A DNA stretch of 64,000 nucleotides from assembly GCA_947259995.1 (NCBI GenBank), contig CAMYOK010000002.1, positions 1 to 64,000 of the forward strand, in the 5' to 3' direction. Positions 54,418 through 62,464 of this stretch are shown here, piece by piece (position 1 is the stretch's first letter; the number at the start of each line of letters is the position of its first letter). A program made the translations under genes and the position numbers. Under the pieces are notes generated by a model. The model was not told the DNA's origin. It did not search any database and saw only the letters and a list, made by a program, of their open reading frames with translations. Source of the DNA: an uncultured Pseudomonadales bacterium. GTDB taxonomy: Bacteria > Pseudomonadota > Gammaproteobacteria > Pseudomonadales > Pseudohongiellaceae.

Positions 54418-55962
54418 ATGCCGAAGAGAACCGTGAGTGCCGATATCGATGATAAAGAAAATTTCCTACTGCTCACACGTGCAGGCATAGACACCCACCA
54501 AGAACCCGTGGTGTATATGCGCAGCGACTGCCATGTTTGTCGCTCAGAAGGTTTCTCTGCCCAAGGTCGTGTACGGGTCTGTGTGCAAGAGCGCAGCATC
54601 ATTGCAACGCTGAATATCGTCACAGGGGATTTTCTCAGCCACCAAAAAGCCGCCTTGAGTGATAGTGCTTGGGCCTTGCTTGGCGCCAAAGAGGGAGACA
54701 AGGCACATTTTAAGCATGCTGCCCCTGTTGAGTCTATGGGCTTTGTGCGCGGCAAACTATATGGCAAAGCCTTCACGCTAGAGGCTGCAAGAGCCATCAT
54801 CTCGGACATACATCAAGCACGTTACTCCGACATTCAGTTATCCGCCTATGTCACAGCTTGCGCAGGCAACAATCTTAATAAGGCTGAAACCATTGCGATA
54901 ACACAGGCGATGGTAGAGTCTGGACGCCGCTTCGATTGGGGTAAGGGCGTACAGGTATTGGATAAACACTGTGTCGGCGGGCTGCCAGGTAATCGCACCA
55001 CCCCCATCGTCGTAGCGATCGTTGCCGCCAATGGCTTGATGATGCCAAAAACCTCATCACGCGCTATTACCTCGCCAGCGGGAACTGCCGACACCATGGA
55101 AACCCTAACCACGGTCGCACTTTCGTTCGAGAAGATGCGCCAAGTTGTGGACGCCGAAGGAGCGTGTCTAGCGTGGGGTGGATCAGTATCGCTAAGCCCA
55201 ACAGACGATCTCATCATTCGTGTCGAACGAGCTTTGGATTTGGACAGCGAAGGCCAAATGATTGCCTCTGTCATCTCAAAGAAACTGGCCGCGGGCTCTA
55301 CCCACGTCTTGATCGACATTCCCGTGGGGCCCACCGCAAAAGTGCGCAGTCCCGAGATCGCGGAGCGGCTAGGCAAGCTCTTAGTCAGTACAGGGAAAGC
55401 ACTAGGTTTACAACTTGAAATTATTCTCAGCGATGGCAGCCAACCCGTTGGGCGCGGAGTCGGGCCAGCCCTAGAGGCGCGTGACGTACTCGCGGTCTTG
55501 CAGGGTCTGAACGATGCGCCTGGCGATCTGCGCCAACGCGCTTTAACTGTAGCAGCGAAGCTCTTAGAAATGGGTGGCGCCTGCCCTGCCCGAGAGGGTT
55601 TGACACTGGCCACTGACACACTTGCTAGCGGCGCTGCCTGGAAAAAATTTCAAGCCATCTGCTTAGCGCAAGGAGGGCTAAAAAAACCACCCGTTGCAAA
55701 GTTTCAACACCCCATAGCGGCGCAAAAATCGGGCGTCGTGGCGCTATTCAATAATCGCGTCATTTCACGCCTAGCCACCCTTGCCGGCGCTCCGAATACA
55801 CCCGCCGCGGGTATCGATTTACATGTAAGTCTCGGCGACCAAGTTGAGAAAGGTCAAATCTTAATGACCTTGCACGCCGAGGCAGCTGGGGAGCTCGCCT
55901 ACGCATTAGATTTCTATCACGCCCACCCAGACGTGCTGCACTTGGAGGAAGAAGTCGTATGA
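54418..55962 (+). CDS. AMP phosphorylase/thymidine phosphorylase family enzyme
   Basis: A 514-residue nucleoside phosphorylase II family member. An extra N-terminal domain of about 85 residues and the loop DKHCVGGLPGNRTTPIVV, with PKTSSRAITSPAGTADTME, match the archaeal AMP phosphorylase subgroup rather than DeoA (KHSTGGVGD, about 440 residues). It could turn NMP plus phosphate into base plus ribose 1,5-bisphosphate, or act on nucleosides. The ATG at 54418 follows the previous stop by ten bases. The upstream in-frame start is inside that gene. It overlaps the PRPP synthetase gene by four bases. Confidence 0.88.
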   Translation: MPKRTVSADIDDKENFLLLTRAGIDTHQEPVVYMRSDCHVCRSEGFSAQGRVRVCVQERSIIATLNIVTGDFLSHQKAALSDSAWALLGAKEGDKAHFKHAAPVESMGFVRGKLYGKAFTLEAARAIISDIHQARYSDIQLSAYVTACAGNNLNKAETIAITQAMVESGRRFDWGKGVQVLDKHCVGGLPGNRTTPIVVAIVAANGLMMPKTSSRAITSPAGTADTMETLTTVALSFEKMRQVVDAEGACLAWGGSVSLSPTDDLIIRVERALDLDSEGQMIASVISKKLAAGSTHVLIDIPVGPTAKVRSPEIAERLGKLLVSTGKALGLQLEIILSDGSQPVGRGVGPALEARDVLAVLQGLNDAPGDLRQRALTVAAKLLEMGGACPAREGLTLATDTLASGAAWKKFQAICLAQGGLKKPPVAKFQHPIAAQKSGVVALFNNRVISRLATLAGAPNTPAAGIDLHVSLGDQVEKGQILMTLHAEAAGELAYALDFYHAHPDVLHLEEEVV

Positions 55963-56849
55963 GGAAAATACTGTTTGTGATGCCCGGCCAAGAAGGCCTA
56001 GGCGCCTCATTAATCGCCGCTGGGGGCTTCGACAATGGTGAGTTCGAGATGCGCCACTTTCCCGATGGTGAGACCTATGTGCGTGTCGACAGTGATGTTC
56101 GTGGCGCACAAGTAGTCATTCTTTGCCAATTGCACCAACCCAACGAAAAGTTCCTACCGCTATTACTCCTCAAAGCCACTTTGCGGGACTTGGGAGTTCA
56201 CAGCGTAGGCTTAGTTGCGCCCTATCTTGCCTATATGCGGCAAGATAAACGCTTCAAAGAGGGGGAGGGCATCAGCGCAAAGTATTTCGCCCGCCTCATC
56301 AGCCAGCAATTCGATTGGCTGCTAACTGTTGATCCGCACCTACATCGCATTCATGCATTGAGTGAAGTTTATAGCCTACCAGCGCTCGCATTAACCGCCG
56401 TGCAAGCAATAGCACAGTGGTTGCGCAACAATATTGCCAAACCCATTGTGATCGGCCCCGATGGGGAATCAGAGCAGTGGGCTGCCCAAGTGGCAAAAGC
56501 CGCCGACTGCCCGTTCGAAGTGTTAAGCAAAGAGCGCTTTGGAGACCGCGATGTAAAAGTCTCTGTCCCCCATGTCGATGCCTATAAGGGATTCACTCCT
56601 GTATTAGTCGACGACATCATCAGCACTGGTCGTACGATGCAACACGCTGCCGCTCATTTGCTTGCCGCCGGCATGTGCGCCCCTGTTTGCATTGGCGTGC
56701 ATGGCATATTTGCCCCTGGCGCCTTAGAGGAGATGCGCACTGCTGGGCTACGCGTAGTTACTAGCAACAGCATTCCTGACAGCAGCAACGAAATCGATCT
56801 GGCTCCTTTACTTATGCAAGGCATCGTTCATTTAATGCGACGCGACTGA
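55959..56849 (+). CDS. prs: Ribose-phosphate pyrophosphokinase (short, archaeal-like PRPP synthetase)
   Basis: A 296-residue Prs-family protein. Motifs are FPDGETYVRVDSDVRG, YLAYMRQDKRFKEGEGISAKYFARL, VDPHLHRIH, GPDGESEQWA, SKERFGDRDVKV and the PRPP loop VLVDDIISTGRTM. It is shorter than housekeeping Prs (about 315) and resembles archaeal forms, so it is probably a second, specialised copy. It starts inside the phosphorylase stop (ATGA) and its 3' end overlaps the convergent ATPase gene by 22 bases. Confidence 0.9.
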   Translation: MRKILFVMPGQEGLGASLIAAGGFDNGEFEMRHFPDGETYVRVDSDVRGAQVVILCQLHQPNEKFLPLLLLKATLRDLGVHSVGLVAPYLAYMRQDKRFKEGEGISAKYFARLISQQFDWLLTVDPHLHRIHALSEVYSLPALALTAVQAIAQWLRNNIAKPIVIGPDGESEQWAAQVAKAADCPFEVLSKERFGDRDVKVSVPHVDAYKGFTPVLVDDIISTGRTMQHAAAHLLAAGMCAPVCIGVHGIFAPGALEEMRTAGLRVVTSNSIPDSSNEIDLAPLLMQGIVHLMRRD

Positions 56850-59551
56850 CGTTTGGCCAAACTTTTCTCCATTTCTACTAATACCATGATTACCCCCGCG
56901 GCAGCGATCACCACTAGCCAGTCGAGCAAACTAATATTAGTCACCATGAAGATGCTCTGCGAAATTGGCAAATAGGTGAAAAGAAGCTGCCCTATTATTA
57001 CAGCGGTAATCGAGAGCATCACGGGCCCTGCCCCTTTAAGCATATCTTTATGGAAAATACTTTCATCGAAGAAGCGACAGTTAAGCAAGTACAACGCCTC
57101 TATCATGACCACGATATTAACCGCCATGGTACGGGCGTAATCCACATTTTGATCAACGCGCAAATACCATAGGAATACTGCGAAGGTTACGGCCGTTGAG
57201 CTTAGTCCAACCAATAACACTCGACGCAATACGCTAGCCGTAATGAGCCCTTGCGCATAAGGTCTGGGTGGATGCAGCATTGCACCGCGCTCTGTTAACT
57301 CGAATGCCAGCGCCAGCGACAAGGTCACGGTCGTCACCATATTGATCCACAAAATCTGCGGTGCAGTGATCGGCAGAACCCAACCAAAAATAATCGCCAG
57401 CAAGACGACCCCGGCTTCGGCCAATTGCGTTGGCAACATGAACAGCAAAGACTTCACTGTATTATCATAGACCGTGCGCCCAATCGTGACCGCTTGCGCA
57501 ATTGTCGCAAAATTATCATCGGTCAAGACGATATCGCCGGCCTCACGTGCGGCATCGGTCCCCTTCAGGCCCATCGCGACACCAATGTCAGCCTTGCGCA
57601 AAGCCGGTGCATCATTTACCCCGTCTCCGGTCATCGCTACCACGTGACGACGTCGTTGCAGGGCCGCCACCAGTTGCAATTTATTAGCTGGGCTTGTGCG
57701 CGCATAGATGTCTACAGTTTCAGAGGCGTTCTCCAACGCTTTCTCATCCATTGCATCTAAGTCTTGTCCTGTCAGGACTTTGTCGGCGTTTAACCCGAGC
57801 TCTTTCGCAATGGCTCTGGCTGTAATTGGGTTATCGCCCGTGATCATCTTGACCCGTATACCAGCCTCATTGCAGTGCCTAATAGCACTGATGGCCTCAG
57901 AGCGAGGAGGGTCGCTAATGCCCACGAGCGCGAGGATCGCCATACCCGACTCAACATCCGTATCAGTAAGGTCTGCACTATTCTGAGCAAGTTGCTTGTG
58001 CGCTAGCGCAAGGACTCGCATGCCTTGCTCAGCTAGACGCGCTACCTTCTGCTGCCATGCCATCAGCTCGATTGCTTCCAGCCCGTTAGTGCCAAACTGC
58101 TGTGAGCACATCTCCAACACTCGTTCGGGAGCACCTTTCAATGCAATAAAGGCGCCGGCTGTCCCCCCCCTATGCAAAGTGGCCATATAGCGTTTTTCTG
58201 AATCGAACGGCAAGGCATCTAGGCGCGGATAGTCTGCATGACTAGCGCCTCGTTTGAGGCCTTGTTTATGCGCCAATACAATCAACGCACCTTCGGTTGG
58301 ATCGCCGCTTACTTGCCAATGGCCTTTTTCATCTTGCGTCACATTAGCGTCGTTACAAAGCATTCCTACTAACGCCGTGGTTGCGAGCACTGGCTCCCAA
58401 ATGGAGTCATGTGGGCTTAAACTGCCCTGCGGTGCATAGCCTTCCCCTGCCACTTTGATGCTTGCCCCTGCTGTTTCGATCATCCGTACGGTCATCGCAT
58501 TGGCAGTTAGAGTCCCAGTCTTATCGGTACAAACGATATCGACCGAGCCCAGTACCTCTACCGCAGGTAGGCGACGCACAAGCGCATGGCTACGCGCCAT
58601 ACGCACGACACCAATGGACAAGACAATGGTGACGATAACCGGCAATTCTTCTGGTATAGCCGCGACGGCAATAGCGATTGCACTTTGCAACATCTCGGGG
58701 AAGCCATAGCCATGTACCCCCATGCCATAAAGAATGATCAGCACCGATAGCGCAAGGACGAGAAAGGTCAGGTTGCGCGCCAGTGCTGACAGCTGTTGCT
58801 GCATACGCGTTGTTTGTGGACGCACACTGTCGACAAGCTGATTGATTGCCCCTATCTGCGTGGCGGCACCAGTATGCGTCACCACCCCCATTGCAGCTCC
58901 AGCCACGATCATCGTTCCCATAAAAACCATGTTATGACGTTCGGCTATAGAGGAATCACTCGCTACAGCTTCACAGTGTTTATCGCTTGCTTCTGACTCA
59001 CCGGTTAACACTGACTCATCACTACGTAGCTCTTTACTTTGCAGTAGCCGAATATCCGCAGGTACGCGATCTCCCGCCTGCAAGGACACTACATCACCGG
59101 GAACCAGTTCAGTGCTATCGAGAGTTTGCAACTCACCATCGCGTAAGACGATGCAATGAGTGATGGCCATAGACAGGATTGAGTTCAGCGCTTCCTCTGC
59201 CTTACCCTCTTGGATAAAACCAATGATTCCATTGATGAAAACGACCGCGAGAATGACACCAGCATCAACGTAGTGCCCAAGCAGATAACTAATACCGCCA
59301 CTGGCGAGCAACACGTAGATGAACAAGCTACGAAACTGCCTCAGCAGTCTTTTCCATGCGGGGGTTCCTGCGACCGTTGGCATCTCGTTGCGACCAAACT
59401 GTTCACGGCGCTTTTGCGCGCTATCTTCGCTTAAGCCGTTAGCCTCGCCTTGCAACGCATCAAGGAGCTCTGCTTCGCTACAAGCGTGCGGGCTACCTGG
59501 GACCACAATCGACTCGGAAGAGCCGGCAGAAGGGTTCGAAGTCATAGTCAT
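56828..59551 (-). CDS. P-type cation-transporting ATPase (calcium-type, P2)
   Basis: A 907-residue membrane pump. An N-terminal cation ATPase domain is followed by TGES (VLTGESEASDKH), a phosphorylation site VCTDKTGTLTANAM around residue 340, KGAPERVLEMC for nucleotide binding, and TGDGVNDAPALRKADIGVAMG. About ten helices include VAAIPEELPVIVTIVL (M4) and PQILWINMVTTVTLSLALAFE (M6). The M4 and M6 residues resemble calcium and Na/K-type pumps. It lies 15 bases after the beta-CASP gene and is cotranscribed with it. Confidence 0.93.
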   Translation of the reverse strand: MTMTSNPSAGSSESIVVPGSPHACSEAELLDALQGEANGLSEDSAQKRREQFGRNEMPTVAGTPAWKRLLRQFRSLFIYVLLASGGISYLLGHYVDAGVILAVVFINGIIGFIQEGKAEEALNSILSMAITHCIVLRDGELQTLDSTELVPGDVVSLQAGDRVPADIRLLQSKELRSDESVLTGESEASDKHCEAVASDSSIAERHNMVFMGTMIVAGAAMGVVTHTGAATQIGAINQLVDSVRPQTTRMQQQLSALARNLTFLVLALSVLIILYGMGVHGYGFPEMLQSAIAIAVAAIPEELPVIVTIVLSIGVVRMARSHALVRRLPAVEVLGSVDIVCTDKTGTLTANAMTVRMIETAGASIKVAGEGYAPQGSLSPHDSIWEPVLATTALVGMLCNDANVTQDEKGHWQVSGDPTEGALIVLAHKQGLKRGASHADYPRLDALPFDSEKRYMATLHRGGTAGAFIALKGAPERVLEMCSQQFGTNGLEAIELMAWQQKVARLAEQGMRVLALAHKQLAQNSADLTDTDVESGMAILALVGISDPPRSEAISAIRHCNEAGIRVKMITGDNPITARAIAKELGLNADKVLTGQDLDAMDEKALENASETVDIYARTSPANKLQLVAALQRRRHVVAMTGDGVNDAPALRKADIGVAMGLKGTDAAREAGDIVLTDDNFATIAQAVTIGRTVYDNTVKSLLFMLPTQLAEAGVVLLAIIFGWVLPITAPQILWINMVTTVTLSLALAFELTERGAMLHPPRPYAQGLITASVLRRVLLVGLSSTAVTFAVFLWYLRVDQNVDYARTMAVNIVVMIEALYLLNCRFFDESIFHKDMLKGAGPVMLSITAVIIGQLLFTYLPISQSIFMVTNISLLDWLVVIAAAGVIMVLVEMEKSLAKRQSRRIK

Positions 59552-59566
59552 CGTACTACTGCCTCT

Positions 59567-60970
59567 TTAGAATACGATGCTTTCGCCAAGCGCCGGAATA
59601 TCCGCACGAATGCCATGCTCTTCCCAAAGTTTTAGCGAAAGAGCATCTTGCGCACTGGCCTCCCCATGCACCAAGATCACCCTAGGCTGATTCTTAAACT
59701 CTAAAAGCCAACTAATGAGCTCACTTTGCCCGGCATGGGCGGAGAACCCGCCAAGGGTTTCCATGCGCGCGCTTGCCATAAACTCTTCACCAAACATACG
59801 AAATTTTTTCTCGCCATCAACAAGGCGACGACCGAGCGTGCCATAGGCTTGAAAGCCTATAAAGATCACAGTATTTCTTTCGTTCCAAATACGATGCTTG
59901 AAATGATGACGAATGCGGCCCCCGGTGCACATGCCACTACCAGCGATAATGATCGCCCCTTTTTTGATTTTGTTAATCGCCATTGACTCTTCGGAGCTGT
60001 TGGTTAATTTTAGGGTGGGCAAGAAGCTTTGCAACGATTCCCGTCCAAACTTAGTCAAACAACGCACATCTTCGCTGTCCAAGATATTCAACCAATGGTC
60101 ATAAACTTGCGTCACTTCGATCGCCATCGGGCTGTCGAGGAACACTTGCCACCCGTCGAGCTTACCTGCATGAAAAAGACACCCTAGGTGATAAATGATC
60201 TCTTGTGAGCGACCAACCGCGAACGAAGGAATCATGACGTTGCCACCGCGCTCCCAAGTCTCATGCAGAATCTCTTCTAGTTGCTCTACGGTATTGTCCA
60301 TGCTGCGGTGATCTCTGTTGCCATAGGTACTCTCCATTAGGACAACATCGGCTTCGTGGAGCACAGCCGGGTCATTCATCAAAACGGAGTCGGGTTTTCC
60401 TAGATCACCGGAGAACACGAGACGGCGCGATTTGCCCTTCTCCTCTAACACCAACTCGACTATTGCAGAGCCCAAAATATGCCCGGCATCATGAAAGGTC
60501 AGCGTTGTGGCAGTGCCCAACTGCACTGGCGTGCGATAAGGGCTTGTTTTACATAACTTCAATACCTTTTCGACGTCCTTTTCTGTGTACTCTTCTTCGA
60601 TCAAGGGGCGGCCACTGCGTTTACGGCGCAGATTCTCATGTTCTAAGTCACGATGATAAAGCCCTGACGCATCCTCCAATAACACGCGCAATAGCCCCTT
60701 ACTGGCTCCCGTGCAATAAATCGGGCCAGTAAAACCATGATGCACCAGTGTCGGCAGCATTCCTGAGTGATCCAAATGCACATGTGACAAAATAACCGCA
60801 TCGATGCTCGCAGGCTCGAAGGGAAAGCCCTCGCCCTGTATGCGGCGTAAGGCATCACCGCCTTGACGCATACCACAATCAAGCAATACTCGCCCGATGG
60901 CCGGCGACTCCAAAAGATGACAAGAGCCTGTAACTTCTTGTGCTGCGCCGTGAAATGTCAGTGTTGCCAT
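59567..60970 (-). CDS. MBL-fold beta-CASP RNA nuclease
   Basis: A 467-residue zinc nuclease of the CPSF73/RNase J-like group. The metallo-beta-lactamase motif is His63-x-His65-x-Asp67-His68 (SHVHLDHSG), with DAGHILGSAIV and FSGDLGKPDS. Beta-CASP motifs follow: LMESTYGNRDH, GSGMCTGGRIRHH and the C-terminal HAGQSELISWL and ILVHGE. Such enzymes act as RNA exo- or endonucleases. First gene of a leftward operon with the cation ATPase. Confidence 0.93.
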   Translation of the reverse strand: MATLTFHGAAQEVTGSCHLLESPAIGRVLLDCGMRQGGDALRRIQGEGFPFEPASIDAVILSHVHLDHSGMLPTLVHHGFTGPIYCTGASKGLLRVLLEDASGLYHRDLEHENLRRKRSGRPLIEEEYTEKDVEKVLKLCKTSPYRTPVQLGTATTLTFHDAGHILGSAIVELVLEEKGKSRRLVFSGDLGKPDSVLMNDPAVLHEADVVLMESTYGNRDHRSMDNTVEQLEEILHETWERGGNVMIPSFAVGRSQEIIYHLGCLFHAGKLDGWQVFLDSPMAIEVTQVYDHWLNILDSEDVRCLTKFGRESLQSFLPTLKLTNSSEESMAINKIKKGAIIIAGSGMCTGGRIRHHFKHRIWNERNTVIFIGFQAYGTLGRRLVDGEKKFRMFGEEFMASARMETLGGFSAHAGQSELISWLLEFKNQPRVILVHGEASAQDALSLKLWEEHGIRADIPALGESIVF

Positions 60971-61044
60971 AAATGCTCCGTCAATCTTTATTAGAATTGA
61001 TTATGCTTAATTGCACACTCTACGCCTTTTTATAGAAATAGTTT

Positions 61045-61058
61045 CTGATCCAGATCAG
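61045..61058. promoter_or_regulatory. FNR/ANR-type box
   Basis: CTGATCCAGATCAG is a 6-2-6 perfect dyad and differs from the FNR/ANR/FixK consensus (TTGAT, four bases, ATCAA) only in the outermost base of each arm. It lies 75 bases before the nuclease gene and 139 bases before the divergent cytochrome-propeller gene. It suggests low-oxygen induction. Confidence 0.6.
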
Positions 61059-61196
61059 CACTGTCGGGGAATAAATTACATTCGTTCATGGTCATCTAGG
61101 TGCAAACTTGTCGATCTACACTTCTACCTTTATAGTCAGCAGCTAATACGCTAGCACCTATTGTTTATATACTCGTGATCTCGCGGAGAACAGCAC

Positions 61197-62408
61197 ATGA
61201 GAAAATACCTTATAGCCTTACCAACCCTGTCGCTAGCTTTAGCGATGTCCTCGGCGGTGACGGCACAGTCAAGTGCACCGCAAGCTCTGCCCGAAGGCCC
61301 AGGCAAAGCATTAGTGGAAAACCTGTGCACGAGCTGCCATAGCATTGCCACTATCACTCGCGCAGCCGGTTTGGGCAGCGCAGAGCAATGGCATGACCTA
61401 TTCTCCACAATGATCGACTTACCCGAGGCACAGGCGAGTACTATCGCCAGTTATCTTGCCGAGCATTACCCAGAGGATACCTCCAGACGCCCAAACTTGA
61501 TTGCCGGCGATGTTGAGATCGAAATCATCGAATGGTTAGTTCCTACCCTGGGCCAACGGGCACGTGACCCAGCGCAGGCTCCCGATGGCTCAATCTGGTG
61601 GACGGGTATGTGGGCGAGCCTAACAGGCCGCTTAGATCCCGAAACTGGAATAATGGAAGAGTTTCGCCTGCCCCCTAGCTCGCGCCCGCACACTATCGTG
61701 CCTGATAACCAGGGGTATATTTGGTATACCGGCAATAGCAATGCGACGATCGGTAAGTTAAACCCAGAAGACGGCACAGTCACCGAATACAAGACCCAAG
61801 CGCGGGACCCACACTCTGCCGTGTTTCACCCCAACGGCAATCTGTATTTCACAGCCCAAGGCGCAGGCATGCTGGGACGTGTGAATCCAACTACCGGTGT
61901 AGTAGACGAGGTAGAGACCGAGCCGCGCCCCTATGGCATTAAAGTGGGGCCAGACGGCACTGTTTGGGTAGCACACAACGGCACCAATAAAATCGCCGCC
62001 ATGCACCCTGACACCATGGAGGTTAAATACTACGAAGTCCCCGACACTAGCACTCGCATTCGTCGCCTCGATCTCGACAGCGAAGGTATAGTCTGGTTTG
62101 TAAACTCTACAATGGGAAAAATCGGTCGCCTTGATCCGGCCACGGGTGAAATCAAACAGTGGGATTCTCCTAGCGGTTCGACTTCACACCCCTATGCCAT
62201 TGCCGTCATTGATGACGTGATTTGGTATAACGAATCAGGCATGAGACCTGATGCCCTAGTTCGTTTTAATCCACGCACAGAATCATTCCAAAGCTGGGCG
62301 ATTCCTTCGGGCGTTGGCATCGTGCGGAATATGGCGACCACCGCAGACGGAGATCTTTTGATACACCAAAGCAGCTCTAATCGCGTTGGTATGGTAAAGA
62401 TCGATTAA
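61197..62408 (+). CDS. Cytochrome c domain fused to a Vgb-like beta-propeller
   Basis: A 403-residue periplasmic protein (signal YLIALPTLSLALAMSSAVTAQ). A small haem c domain has NLCTSCHSIATITRA near residue 45. Residues 105-400 form a seven-bladed propeller like virginiamycin B lyase (QAPDGSIWWTGMWASLTGRLDPETG, NQGYIWYTGNSNATIGKLNPEDG, PDGTVWVAHNGTNKIAAM). A role in streptogramin resistance is unlikely; a haem-linked dehydrogenase or binding protein is more plausible. Single gene. Confidence 0.87.
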   Translation: MRKYLIALPTLSLALAMSSAVTAQSSAPQALPEGPGKALVENLCTSCHSIATITRAAGLGSAEQWHDLFSTMIDLPEAQASTIASYLAEHYPEDTSRRPNLIAGDVEIEIIEWLVPTLGQRARDPAQAPDGSIWWTGMWASLTGRLDPETGIMEEFRLPPSSRPHTIVPDNQGYIWYTGNSNATIGKLNPEDGTVTEYKTQARDPHSAVFHPNGNLYFTAQGAGMLGRVNPTTGVVDEVETEPRPYGIKVGPDGTVWVAHNGTNKIAAMHPDTMEVKYYEVPDTSTRIRRLDLDSEGIVWFVNSTMGKIGRLDPATGEIKQWDSPSGSTSHPYAIAVIDDVIWYNESGMRPDALVRFNPRTESFQSWAIPSGVGIVRNMATTADGDLLIHQSSSNRVGMVKID

Positions 62409-62426
62409 CAACTTAGTTGCAAGCTC

Positions 62427-62458
62427 GGTAGCGAAGAAAAAGCCATTCCTTCGCTACC
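62427..62458. terminator. Hairpin between convergent genes
   Basis: GGTAGCGAAG and CTTCGCTACC form a perfect 10-bp stem with a 12-base loop, just after the cytochrome-propeller gene and before the end of the convergent receptor gene. No T tract on the plus strand. Confidence 0.6.
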
Positions 62459-62464
62459 GCGCAA

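Noticed and set aside
54846..55619. 257-codon minus-strand frame inside the AMP-phosphorylase-type gene
   Set aside because: It is antisense to a well-conserved enzyme and rich in Ser, Arg and Pro, typical of a shadow frame.
61197..62408. Virginiamycin B lyase resistance gene
   Set aside because: The propeller is fused to an exported haem c domain, which does not fit a cytoplasmic antibiotic lyase.
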